A stretch of DNA of 64,000 nt from Fragilariopsis cylindrus CCMP1102 (Eukaryota; Bacillariophyta; Bacillariophyceae; Bacillariales; Bacillariaceae): positions 18,432-82,431 of the forward strand of contig FMBT01000479.1 in assembly GCA_900095095.1 (NCBI GenBank), in the 5' to 3' direction. Shown here piece by piece: positions 13,041 through 23,417 of this stretch. The position numbers and the translations under genes are program-made. How positions within the stretch are numbered: position 1 is the stretch's first letter; the number at the start of each line of letters is the position of its first letter. Below the pieces are notes generated by a model. That model searched no databases and was not told the DNA's origin. It worked only from the letters and a program-made list of their open reading frames with translations.

Positions 13041-13774
13041 ATGGAGACTACTGTATTGAATAGCTAGAACAGTAGGATAGCACACGTGTACCTAACATAG
13101 TAAATAATTATTAGAGCGTCTTAATTACAAAAATACGTTTGACAATAATTGACTACAGTACTTCCTCCGTGCAACGCTTTTTGTCACGCGCGCTATCGCG
13201 TGAAAATTTAGCCTATTATTAACACGCTATCACTCAAAAAACTAAATAATGCCCAAAAAATAACTAGCAAATACTAGTAAAACTATCCATCATTCAACTG
13301 TGTGCAACTCTATCAATAAACAATTTCTTTCAAAATTTGAAGGTTCTATCTAAACTATTATTATACACAGATTTCATATATCAACATCAATAAGGTTCTA
13401 TATTTCCTGCTGAAATAGGCATTCTGATAGACCAAATTAGCATGTGTGAAATGCACGTTACAAATTTTCACACGATAGAAATCGTGACAAAAAGCGTTGC
13501 ACGGAGGAAGTATGCTACTACTACTTATTGTCTGCATTGTTTGCTTTAGAGCTACTAGTACTAGTACGGTAACGTTAGCTACAGCAGTACTGTAACTAAA
13601 TTATTAGTATGTACAGGAAATTGATGAGTTTCAATGCACGACTGGGGTCATTGCAAGTTCGAAAAAAACTCTTTTATCCTTTGTGTTTTTTTTGTAGGAA
13701 TTTCCAGTCCAAAAATCCCCCTTTTGCATAGTATATTTTTTCCATTCAATCATTCTTAATACCTTTATGTGACC
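13041..13774. other. Intergenic region containing a MITE
   Basis: About 730 bp between KEA and AP-1 mu. Roughly half is a terminal-inverted-repeat element (13159-13512), listed separately; the remaining ~260 bp next to AP-1 mu should hold its promoter. Confidence 0.7.
13159..13512. mobile_element. Non-autonomous TIR element (Stowaway-like MITE)
   Basis: The left end TACTTCCTCCGTGCAACGC and the right end GCGTTGCACGGAGGAAGTA are reverse complements. Inverted identity is perfect for 28 bp inside the TA and imperfect to about 50 bp (through GTGAAAATTT). The element is 354 bp with the flanking TA on each side, encodes nothing, and is AT-rich. TA target duplication and a CTYCCTCCGT terminus are the signature of Stowaway elements mobilised by Tc1/mariner transposases. 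A related left end sits at 45030. Confidence 0.85.
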
Positions 13775-15385
13775 ATGGTGGCTTCAGCTGTCTTCATAAC
13801 AGACCTACAGGGGAAGGCTATCATCAGTCGAAATTACAGAGGCGACGTTCCTTTGACACAAGTTATCGAAACTTTTGCGAAGTATCTAGTGGAAGTTGAC
13901 GATGAGGCTAAGAAACCTGTCTTTCATGTGGACGTGAACGGCGATGTCCAAAGTGGAGAAGATGTCGGGGCGACTGGTACGGGGGGAGAACATTTTGTTT
14001 ACGTATCGGTAAGTACTGATCAACGCTATTCATCCCCCTTTATAAATTACATTTCAGAGTTAGATTTGAACATTTTCAATTTAGGCTTTAAATGCATCGG
14101 AGGTCATTTGAAGGTATTTGTTCCTATGCTTTCGTCTGTCGAAACTAACAGCTGTTCCAACCTTTGTTTCTTTTGTGGCTACCTACCGTACCGTGTTGTG
14201 TTGCTGCTATGGCTTCGACCTCTGTACAATATTAATATTATCCGTGAAAATTAGCACCAAAATGTTTATCTTTGTGCAGTAACGACGAAGAACTCCAATG
14301 TTGCTTTGATATTTACATTTTTGTATCGTTTGGCACAAGTTTTTAAAGATTATTTTGGTTCGTTAGAAGAGGAATCGATTCGAGATAATTTTGTAGTCAT
14401 TTATGAATTATTAGACGAAACAATGGATCACGGTATGCCACAGTCGTTGGATAGTAACATTTTACGATCCTTCATCACTCAAGATGCTAATCGAATGTCA
14501 GAAGATTCTAAGAGTAAGCCACCGGTGGCATTAACCAATGCAGTTTCTTGGCGTGCTGAGGGTATTAAACACAAAAAGAATGAAATTTTCCTTGACGTGG
14601 TAGAAAAATTGAACCTTTTGGTTGCCGCCAATGGTACTGTTTTGCACTCTGAAATTAATGCTGCAGTTAAGATGAGATCCTTTTTATCGGGTATGCCAGA
14701 ATTGAAACTCGGTTTAAACGACAAACTTATGTTCGAGGCGACTGGACGTTCCAACCAAGCTAAAGGAAAGTCGATTGAACTGGAGGATATTAAATTCCAT
14801 CAATGTGTACGACTGGCAAGATTTGAAAATGATAGAACGATTTCATTTATTCCTCCTGACGGTGAATTTGATCTTATGACGTATCGTCTCAATACGAAGG
14901 TAAAGCCATTAATTTGGGTAGAAGCTGTAGTCGAACCACATAAGGGATCACGTATCGAATACATGATCAAAACGAGATCCCAATTTAAATCGAGAAGTGT
15001 TGCCAATAATGTTGAGATTATTATCCCAGTTCCACCGGACGTCGACAGTCCATCATTCAAATCTAGTGTCGGTAATGTAACATATCTTCCCGACAAAGAC
15101 GCTATTGTTTGGAATATTAAGCAATTTCATGGAGGGAGGGAGTATCTGATGAGAGCTCATTTTGGATTGCCTTCGATCAGTGCTGCCGATGTCGATCCTG
15201 ACGGAAAGAAAAAGGGAGAAAACTCATGGAAGAAACCGATTAGTGTTAATTTTGAAATCCCATACTTTACCGTTAGTGGTATTCAAGTACGTTATTTGAA
15301 AATAATTGAAAAGAGTGGCTACCAAGCATTACCATGGGTACGATACATTACGGCTAATGGTGATTATCAACTTCGAATGGCGTAA
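13775..15385 (+). CDS. AP1M: AP-1 clathrin adaptor complex subunit mu
   Basis: Medium chain of the AP-1 adaptor, which binds Yxx-phi sorting signals at the trans-Golgi/endosome. Exons 13775-14008 and 14255-15385 (donor GTAAGT, acceptor AAAATTAG), 454 residues; the second exon continues HQNVYLCAVTTKNSNVALIF directly after HFVYVS. N-terminal longin-like domain: MVASAVFITDLQGKAIISRN, YRGDVP, then EEESIRDNFVVIYELLDETM. Mu-homology domain: TNAVSWRAEGIKHKKNEIFL, SGMPELKLGLNDKL, KFHQCVRLARFENDRTISF, GEFDLMTYRLNTKVKPLIW, and the end GYQALPWVRYITANGDYQLR. These blocks fit mu1 better than mu2. Slightly long because of an acidic insert near residues 45-75. Confidence 0.95.
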
Positions 15386-15618
15386 GAATATAAAATATGT
15401 AATGTAATATTGTCTATTTAAATTTTATAAATGAAACACTATGGGAGTAAAACAAATAAATGCTTCTATTTGTAGCCTATCGTAGATGTGCTTCGCTCGC
15501 GTGTCCTTTCATATATAGGCACCACTAAAACACCTCAAAATCTATTCGTTTTGACAGAGGAAAATCATAAATGAATATATTATTTGTCAATCGAAGCGCA
15601 AGAAGATGGACTTATTTA

Positions 15619-17215
15619 CTATACTAAGTTATGCTTCGATTCGTCCATTAACTTGGGATTATCATACAAGCCTCGTTGCCTGTCGATACGAATCAACCCA
15701 TTTCCGACAACCAAATCAAGGTGATCTCTCCGTTCCTTCAACTTCTTCAACTTTCCATTGATGGATGGTGCGATGTCAACTATTACAGGGTCTGCTAAAC
15801 CACCCTGATCTACCTGAATGTCACGAAAATGTTTCCAGTGAAGTTGATGAGAGAGTTTGGTGTCGACATCCCAATCGTGACCATCACCGTGTAAATATAC
15901 TACAGGTAAATCTTGCCGATGAGTAATGTTGACAAAGTAATCAGCTACGGACAAGAAAAATGGTCTAGTCCTTGGAGAACGCAAGGCATGACCGAGAATG
16001 ATAACACCCCGTATCTCCAATTTTTCAAAATACGATTCTATATTATATGCCACCCATTCTTTGTTCATCTTCATTCGTGAATTCCAAGAATCTATATCCT
16101 CATGATCTAGTGGAGCATTAATCAAATGAATCCCTATAAACAAAATACCTTCCCTATAGAAAACAAATAGTTCCTGATTTTCCGATGACCGTTCAATGCC
16201 TAAAGGTTTATAATCATTTCTATGCCATTTAGTTTCAAGGGTACCAAAATATTGAAGAAAAAAGTTGAAACTTTCGGTTCGATTCGGGCAGTCATACCAA
16301 TCATTGTCTCCGGGTACTGCAATCGTTGGTAGGGGGCTAGGAAAAATAATAGTAATATCCAGTAATATTTCAAATGAGGAAAACATTATAGGTTACTAGT
16401 AGTGTGAGAATAGGCGATCGATCAAAAACGTACATGTTTGGGATAAAAAATCTGATGTGAATACTGTATTCAACACACTGTACTGTACAACTCACCCTTT
16501 ACGAAGCAAGGTAGAGATATTTTTGTAAGAAGATTCTTCACATTGTGTATTCGCAATTTTCTGAATATCGCCCACATGAACCGTAAATGATAGGTTACGT
16601 TCTGGATGTGTCTTTACATATTTCTTCATTTCAGACATTTGAATTCCCAGTCTAGTTTCTTGCCAATCTCTGTACTGCCATAGTGTGATATGATATGATA
16701 TGATATGATATGATACGATACAATATGATATGATGTGTATTGGATATGAATAGATAAATAATGAGGAAAAAATGGTTCAGAACTATTCCAAATGGGAAAT
16801 TAGCAGTTTTCATGGAACGGAAGGCCTCATTCAGACAGGACTCTCTCACTCGTTCCCTTATTTATTTGTGTATCAAAAAAAAAATCCTGTAACATACCGG
16901 TGTATCACCCATCAAATAAAAGCTAAAAGCATTGAACGTAGTCGTAGTAGCATCTTCTTTCTTCTTCAAATTGAAGTCTTTTGTGCCGTCAGGTTGAGGT
17001 AAAATCACAGAGCTTTCTAAGCTTATTTTCGTCAATATCGTTCCTCTTGCGTTGGATGTTGTTGATGTCGTTGTTGTTATTTTTATTATTCGGTGACTAT
17101 TCAAAATTATAATAACGAAAGAACCGCCTCCAACAAATAATAACACCCATTTCAATATTCTACGTTGAGAAAAAGATAGGAGATCTGATCTCTCTTTAAG
17201 TCGGATATCCACCAT
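15619..17215 (-). CDS. Membrane-anchored calcineurin-like metallophosphoesterase, paralogue A
   Basis: Three exons: 17215-16898, 16674-16496 and 16336-15619 (donors GTATGT and GTGAG, acceptors GGCAG and CCTAG), about 404 residues. I chose the ATG at 17215 because MVDIRLKE aligns with the MVEISS start of paralogue B; an ATG at 17233 is also in frame. One membrane segment (RILKWVLLFVGGGSFVIIIL) is followed by the metal-binding blocks in family order: FYLMGDTP (motif I), VHVGDIQK (GD), VPGDNDWYDCPNR (GNxD/H-type), GHALRSPRTRPFF and YLHGDGHDWD (GHxH-type). This predicts a lumenal or extracellular PF00149 phosphoesterase. The substrate is unknown. The first intron holds a TGATA microsatellite. 40-50% similar by eye to the gene at 19562-21063. 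Confidence 0.82.
16686..16735. repeat. TGATA pentanucleotide microsatellite
   Basis: Repeated ATGAT/TGATA units within the first intron of phosphoesterase A, beginning a few bases from the splice acceptor (minus-strand reading). Confidence 0.85.
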
Positions 17216-17923
17216 AATTAAATTTAATATCAAAATGCTTGGTATTACCCTACTACTAGTTTTCTGTTGTTTTGTGTAATCACCTTTGGGATTAATTTCT
17301 TGGGCATCACGACAAGAGAGAAATCCGAATTCTAGAAACTCTCACTTGTTGCCATGTCTCAATTTGATCGATACAGTATGTATGATGATAATACACGCAA
17401 TTTCTCCGTCTCGTGCTGAGAGACTATTAGTCTAGAAAGTAATGAAGGTGTTTTTTGACAGTTGGGTCAAAAACTGACAGCTAGCGGTTGATGAGATGAT
17501 TCTACCAGTATAAGTGGTTTTGTTGAGACGAAAGTAGAATTGGTTCAAAATTAGATTGGGTCAAGAACTAACAGCTAGTGGTTGATAAGATGATTCTACT
17601 AGTATAAGTGGTTTTGTTGAGACGAAAGTAGAATTGGTTCAAAATTAGACCGCCATGGTCAATTGCCTATTTATGGATGGAGGGAGTATATTCAATATGA
17701 TGTTATTATTTTTTTGATAAAACAAAGTGAAAAAAATTTCAATCGCGTGGCTTCACTTTCACGTCTCAAAATTTTATCGCGCAAAAAAGCGTCTTGGAAA
17801 ATCTCACAGATTTCTTGGAATTTTCACTTTTCACAACAACACAGCACAACAACGGTATCTGTTATCAGGTGTATCTTAATCATCGCACATATCATCATTC
17901 GCTTTTTTATTGTTTGATATAAA
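17216..17923. other. Divergent promoter region with 94-bp duplication
   Basis: Between phosphoesterase A and the ankyrin gene. It holds a 94-bp tandem duplication (17462-17649), and just after it GGATGGAGGGAGTA (17675-17688), which looks like a Stowaway-type terminal sequence without a visible partner. Confidence 0.6.
17462..17649. repeat. 94-bp tandem duplication
   Basis: Units 17462-17555 and 17556-17649 differ at only about five positions. Each starts TTGGGTCAA and ends CAAAATTAGA. No coding potential. Confidence 0.9.
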
Positions 17924-19198
17924 ATGGGCAATCGTTCGTCGACATCGATACAGCAAGCTCCTCCTACTGGACCGCCAGCGCTACTATCGGCTGCTGTTCG
18001 TGGTGACTTGAAAAAGTTTCGAGAGTCTTGGACTAACAATGAGGAAGCCGCTATACATGTGAAAGACGCGCAAAGAAATAATTGTCTACATGTACTTTTC
18101 AGTTGCCGTAGCATTGAAAATGAAAATAATTGTTTGGAAATATTGAACGACATCCATAATTCGCTCTCGGACTTACAAGTCAAAGAAGCGTATCGAGAGA
18201 AAAATACCATAGGTTGTACTCCTCTTTGGATACTAGTTGCGTATGGGAATGTAAAATTATTGAAGAAAGTACAACAAATATTGTTTGCTGATGAGGATGA
18301 TAATGACGATGGTGATGGTGGTGATGATGATGGTGATGATCAGAAGAACAAGAAGAACAAGGATGATGATTTTTCTACAATGCTATGTATACCCAATAAT
18401 CAGGGAGATACATCATTTTTAGCAACGTGTTCTCAAGGAAATATTGATATGATTCAATTTTTAAAAGAGGAGATATTGACGTCCGATCAATTCAATAGAG
18501 CATTGACTGAAGCAAACCAAAAAGGAACAACACCATTACAAATAATCGTTGGGAATCATCATATCGAATTATTACAGTATGTACTTCAGGAACAAGGTAG
18601 TAATTATGTTCTCCATGATCAACTGTTGATGTCTAATACAGCAGGATTGTCACTTTTCCATATATGTTCTGAACGTAATGCCCATGCAATACTTCAGAAA
18701 CTTTTTACTTATAGTATTGTTATTCAGAATCAGAAGACGACTACAATAAATAACAATAATGAGGAAGAAGGAGACTATTATATCGCAGCATTGGAACAAA
18801 TATTATCATTAAAAGATAAAAATGGTGCTAATGCATTACACGTTGCTGCATTCTGTGGAAATTTTGAGACTGTACAACTTTGGATCGATATAATTAGTAG
18901 TAATAATAAGAGTGAAGATTCTGATAATGTTACCAATAAATTGAGCAGCCAGAGTCAGAGCAGTAAGAAATCTACGATAGTCATTGATATGTTGGACAAA
19001 TTAGATGGACAAGGAAGGACAGCATATTGGTTAGGAATGGTCCAAGGTCATGATACAATTGGTAAACTATTGGCAGAAGAAGGTGTTGATACGGTACATC
19101 CTAAAATGGTGAAAGAAGTAACGGAGGCTAAAGAAAAACGATCAAATAAGCAGCAAACTCGAGCTGTCGATGGATCCGCATTGCTCAGTAAACAATAA
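17924..19198 (+). CDS. Ankyrin-repeat protein with N-myristoylation motif
   Basis: Single exon, 424 residues. MGNRSSTS fits the N-myristoylation consensus (Gly2, Ser6). Ankyrin-type helices follow: LLSAAVRGDLKKFRESW, NCLHVLFSCRS, GCTPLWILVAYGNVKLLKKV, GDTSFLATCSQGNIDMIQFL, GTTPLQIIVGNHHIELLQYV, GLSLFHICSERNAHAILQKL, NGANALHVAAFCGNFETVQL and GRTAYWLGMVQGHDTIGKLL. A ~30-residue Asp/Gly/Asn-rich acidic loop (about 125-150) interrupts the array. A membrane-tethered scaffold is the simplest reading; no catalytic domain is seen. It sits between two paralogous phosphoesterase genes on the opposite strand. Confidence 0.8.
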   Translation: MGNRSSTSIQQAPPTGPPALLSAAVRGDLKKFRESWTNNEEAAIHVKDAQRNNCLHVLFSCRSIENENNCLEILNDIHNSLSDLQVKEAYREKNTIGCTPLWILVAYGNVKLLKKVQQILFADEDDNDDGDGGDDDGDDQKNKKNKDDDFSTMLCIPNNQGDTSFLATCSQGNIDMIQFLKEEILTSDQFNRALTEANQKGTTPLQIIVGNHHIELLQYVLQEQGSNYVLHDQLLMSNTAGLSLFHICSERNAHAILQKLFTYSIVIQNQKTTTINNNNEEEGDYYIAALEQILSLKDKNGANALHVAAFCGNFETVQLWIDIISSNNKSEDSDNVTNKLSSQSQSSKKSTIVIDMLDKLDGQGRTAYWLGMVQGHDTIGKLLAEEGVDTVHPKMVKEVTEAKEKRSNKQQTRAVDGSALLSKQ

Positions 19199-19561
19199 CG
19201 ACGGCTAGTAGGATTCACGACGCTTGATATCCGATCTTGCCATCAAAAACAAAAACAAAATGAGTACGAGATCATTGTACTGCAATCGCGATCACTTTAT
19301 TCGACGATAAAGTATGTGGTGTTTAAAATCGCAAATTTCAGCTAAGTCCTCTACTAGCTAGCTAATGTTAGAATGAGCCTAAAAACGTAATTTATTTGCA
19401 GTGACTCCCAACATACCATTCGCTTTTACAAAGTACGCAAGGTCGCTTAATTAAATTAAGCGAATGTATAATACTGCGTGAAAATAATTAAAATACTTGG
19501 TTGAAACATGCAAAATAATAATAATTCTAAATTATGATCATATTAGCAGTAAAATATTACA
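19199..19561. other. Convergent intergenic region
   Basis: 363 bp between the 3' ends of the ankyrin gene and phosphoesterase B. Apart from a 9-bp-arm palindrome (19443-19463) nothing is recognised. Confidence 0.6.
19443..19463. repeat. Palindrome between convergent genes
   Basis: TCGCTTAAT-TAA-ATTAAGCGA: 9-bp perfect arms with a 3-nt loop. Its place between two converging 3' ends would suit a bidirectional 3'-end or transcription-arrest signal, but that is a guess. Confidence 0.6.
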
Positions 19562-21063
19562 TCAAACAATGTCCATAGGATTTTCGTACCGACCTTGTCT
19601 TTGGTCGAGACGAAATAGGCCTTTTCCAAACGTAGTTATAATACCATCGCCTTTATCCCTTTGAAACCCCTGGACAGTACCTTTTCGTTGTGCTGCTACG
19701 TCAAAAATAACTGGATCAGCAAAGCCAGATTGTTCAATTTGGACATCGTAAAAATAATCCCAATTAACGTCGTCAGGGAACGTTCGATCCACTACATGCG
19801 TGAGACCATCACCGTGTAGGTACATTACAGGGACCTCACGAGTAGCAATGTTAGTAAAGTATTTTGCCATGTTTTTAAAGAACGGACGGTTGCGTTCTGA
19901 TCGTCCAGCGTGTCCCATTATGAAAACGCCTCTAATTACACGCTTTGCAAAGTTCGTTTCAACAGATTCGGCTAACCATTCCATACTCGATTTCATTCGT
20001 TTGTCTCTTGACGTTTTTGATTCTGTATTGAGTGGTGCGGCGATCATGTGAACTCCTATGAAAAGAATACCCTCGACGTAAAAGTTAAATAATTCTGGAT
20101 TGTCCTCCGATCGTTGTATGTCTAAATTTACATAATGTTCAGAATGCCACTTCGAGACGAAATTCGGACCAAAATTGTTCATAAAGTAACCAAAGGCTTC
20201 CTCACGTCGGGGACAATTGTACCAATCATTGTTCCCGGGAACAACAAACGTTGGACGTGGCCCTTTGGTAATAATGTAACTAACTCGTTCATATGCTGAC
20301 TCGGCGCAGAGTGAATTCGAAACTTTTTGTGTATCTCCTAGGTGAAGGCCCAAACTAATATTACGTTGAGGATTATTTTTGCTATAATCTCTCAGATCTG
20401 CCATTTGAGATCGGAGTCTTTTTTCTTGCCAATCAGTATACTGTAATTTTGAAAGTGATCCACCAAGAACGAGAGAGAAAAGAAAAAACTTAATGAGGAA
20501 GATATTTTATTTTGGACAAATCTCTAAACCGAAACGAAACTTTAAAATGGGAGGGGGGAAATTATATAATATGAAAGAGATAGCATAATTCTCATATGTA
20601 TATTTTTTATCCTTACCGGTGTATCTGTCATGACGTAAAAACTGAATCCGTTGAAATCCGAAGAATTGTTTCCTGCTTTCGTTATATAATCCATTAACCC
20701 GTCACTTGGTTTGGGAAGTATACTATTTTCCAATTTAGCCAAAAGAGCGGCATCTGTAGTTTTCGATTTCGACTTTGATTTAGTCCGAGAGGTATGTATC
20801 GATCCTCCGTACATGCTAGATCCATAATTGGCGCTCACAACATGTTGTTCAGCACCGGCACTATCATGGATTTCAAGACTGTCATTGTGTTCGCTTTCTG
20901 CGATCTTCGACTGGACGAAATTTTTTTGGTTTTCATACGTCCGAACGGCATTCAAACATACTAGGATGAACAGAGCATAAATCGCAATAAGCCATGCGGG
21001 TTTCCTTGCTGTCGACGTCGACAAAATTGAACGTGATATAGCAGTACTGGATATTTCTACCAT
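19562..21063 (-). CDS. Membrane-anchored calcineurin-like metallophosphoesterase, paralogue B
   Basis: Two exons, 21063-20617 and 20440-19562 (donor GTAAGG, acceptor AATTACAG), 441 residues. A membrane segment (PAWLIAIYALFILVCLNAV, about 24-42) precedes a Ser/Lys-rich linker and the catalytic domain: FYVMTDTPYTDWQEKRL (motif I), LHLGDTQK, VPGNNDWYNCPRREEAF, GILFIGVHMIAAPLN, GHAGRSERNRPFF and YLHGDGLTHVVD. The second exon starts YTDWQEKRL, matching YRDWQETRL in paralogue A, and the splice site after ...DTP is at the same codon and phase, so the two genes are a local duplication; A has an extra intron before VPGDNDW. In the last motif A has GDGHDWD where B has GDGLTHV, so metal ligands may differ. 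Substrate unknown. Confidence 0.82.
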
Positions 21064-21744
21064 GTTTTGCCTTGCCTTGCCTTGCTTGCTTTTTTATCCC
21101 TTTATTTCTGTGCCCTGCGGATGTGATATCTTATATGATTTCCTTCTGGATGTGATAGAAGGTAGGTGGATCCACGATATACTCTGGCTAGCTAGCTCTA
21201 TGCCTTATTGCTTGTAATAATAAGGAACAAGATCTCCAATAAAGTTTTCGCCATGGTCGTTTTGTCGTCGTGAGCTAAGCGTGAAACTTTGTTCTTATTA
21301 GCGTTCACACACACGTGACACGGGAATAAATAAATAAATTTAAATAATACTAGTACTTCTGATAACACCGTACGACTAATTTTCTAATTTTGTCGCGCCA
21401 TCCGTCGGAAAGTATTGGGGGAAGGTGTGTTAATTTTCGAATTTGGGGGGAGACGATTTCAAATTTCAGATAACTGACTCACTCCACAAATTTCGACATT
21501 TCGTAGAAAATGAATTACGCATTTCATGATGATGATGTGATACAATGATGTACTTCGTAGTGAGGTTTAGTGAGAGTATTTTTTATGAACAACGACTACG
21601 AAAACCTCTAAGTCATCGATAGGAATATCTCAGGACCAGAGCTAAATCGACGAGGATTGAAGAAAGCAATATTATACATATACAGTAGTAACGAACATAG
21701 TTGTACCCCATAGCTTTCATAATTTGATATACACCGTTACAATA
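21064..21744. other. Divergent intergenic region
   Basis: About 680 bp between phosphoesterase B and the methyltransferase, presumably both promoters. No gene or RNA seen. Confidence 0.5.
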
Positions 21745-22944
21745 ATGAAGTGCATTACGTTCCCATCACTCTCAATTCTTTCAGTATTGATCTGTCTTGT
21801 TTTTCTTGAAGGACGGTCAGTATGTTCCTTTATTGGTAACACGGGTTCTACAACTTCATCTTCTCTAAGATCGACGATGGCAGACTATGATTTAATGAAG
21901 AAAGAAGAATTGATGAAACAAAAAAAGAAATTATTGTCGTTGCTTGGTCCAAAAACATACAAAGATCCTGTTTTGGCAGATCCGATCACAAAAGAAGGAA
22001 TCCAAATCACCTCAAATGGTGGTACGTCATATAAAATACAATCCCCAACTGCTACGTATAAAGGAAGTGCTGAAACGTATTTGGATCTGCTGGAACCTGT
22101 TCCGGAAAGTACTTCTTCCGATAACGATGCCTCATCATCGTCGTCATCACCCTTGTTGAAGGCCGTAATGCGTCAGGCTGTTCCATTTATTCCACCAAAT
22201 CTTCGTGGACAATTTTCGTCACTTATGAGTGTGGATGGAGAAGAAGGAGGAGAAGATGAATATGTTCCTATGAGAGATTTGTTTACAAACCCAACAGTGT
22301 CATTTGCATATGAACGAGGATGGCGACAGCAATTTGCGACTGCTGGGTTTCCTGGTCCAGATACAGAGGCTGAGATGGCTATGGATTACTTTGCTCCTGT
22401 CGTTGCAATGGCAAGTCCACAAACATCTGTTGTAGTTGATATGTCGTGTGCTACAGGATTATTTACTCGTAGATTAGCAACTTCAGGAAAGTACGGACGA
22501 GTTTTGGGTTGTGATTATTCACCATCAATGTTAACAGAAGCAAGACGAAGGATCAATGCTGACCCCAAGCTCTCGAATAATAACTCGTTAGATCTAGTTC
22601 GTCTTGACGTAGGACAGATTCCAATGAGGACAGATTCCGTGGATGCATTGCATGCCGGTGCTGCTATGCATTGTTGGCCTGATCTAAATGCAGCCATGTC
22701 CGAAATTCATCGTACACTCAAGCCGGGTGGAAGATACTTCGCTACGACGTTTCTATCGACATTTTTTAAAAATGTAGCAGCAATGGATGGTCAAGCTGGA
22801 ATGACTCCTTCACAACAGGCATTTCAATATTTTGATTCAGTTGATACACTACGAGATTTATTGATTAGTGGTGGATTCGATGAGGACAAGATACTGATAG
22901 AAGTTTTGGGTTCTGCTTGTGTAGTTATCAGAGCCGAAAAGTAG
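21745..22944 (+). CDS. Plastid-targeted SAM-dependent methyltransferase (At1g78140/At2g41040 type)
   Basis: Class I methyltransferase, 399 residues, single exon. Start at the ATG followed by KCITFPS; the upstream open frame has no ATG. The signal peptide (ILSVLICLVFLEGRSV) ends at CSFIGN, an ASAFAP-like plastid signal. A Zn-ribbon-like LADPITKEGI region is followed by the SAM fold: motif I VVVDMSCATGLFTRRLA, motif II LGCDYSPSMLTEARRR, LVRLDVGQIPMRTDSVDALH, then HCWPDLNAAMSEIHRTLKPG GR (split here for length) and FATTFLSTFF. HAGAAMHCWP and the overall order match the plant plastoglobule methyltransferases At1g78140 and At2g41040. The acceptor is not known; a prenylquinone role would be inference from location only. 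Confidence 0.85.
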   Translation: MKCITFPSLSILSVLICLVFLEGRSVCSFIGNTGSTTSSSLRSTMADYDLMKKEELMKQKKKLLSLLGPKTYKDPVLADPITKEGIQITSNGGTSYKIQSPTATYKGSAETYLDLLEPVPESTSSDNDASSSSSSPLLKAVMRQAVPFIPPNLRGQFSSLMSVDGEEGGEDEYVPMRDLFTNPTVSFAYERGWRQQFATAGFPGPDTEAEMAMDYFAPVVAMASPQTSVVVDMSCATGLFTRRLATSGKYGRVLGCDYSPSMLTEARRRINADPKLSNNNSLDLVRLDVGQIPMRTDSVDALHAGAAMHCWPDLNAAMSEIHRTLKPGGRYFATTFLSTFFKNVAAMDGQAGMTPSQQAFQYFDSVDTLRDLLISGGFDEDKILIEVLGSACVVIRAEK

Positions 22945-23417
22945 CACTAGTACGTGTAGTTGTAACGAATTCGATTCATTATATAAAAGGGATTATACAA
23001 TATTTTTTTATAATCAGTTTTACTATTTTAATACAAACTTTCGCACATATTCACTATATCACGATCATTATCTATCGTAGGAACATCATAATGACGTTAC
23101 TATTACTATTGTCAAGCTATTTCGTATCACTTTTTCAAAAAACTGTAATTTATCACTATTCTAGATTTATTTTACGTGGATCAGTTTATATATTATTATT
23201 TATTTATTTACTTATTTTTTTCTTTTGGGGGGGGGGGGGGGGGGGTATCTTCAATTCAGTCAGTGGACAAAGGGAAAATCCGCACACCCACACACGTACA
23301 CATAACACACCATATATATATATAAATAGTATTGTTAATTCATTAGACAACAACACCTCTATAATGGCTCACACTAACAGTCACTTCATGCCTCGTCGTA
23401 ATTGTTCGAAGATGAAA
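22945..23417. other. Convergent intergenic region with poly-G tract
   Basis: Between the 3' ends of the methyltransferase and the SPFH gene. Contains a run of 19 G (23227-23245) and a CA-rich stretch just after it. An open frame over this region is low-complexity and not called. Confidence 0.7.
23227..23245. repeat. 19-base poly-G tract
   Basis: Nineteen consecutive G residues in otherwise AT-rich DNA; able to form G-quadruplex DNA and liable to length errors in sequencing. Confidence 0.95.
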
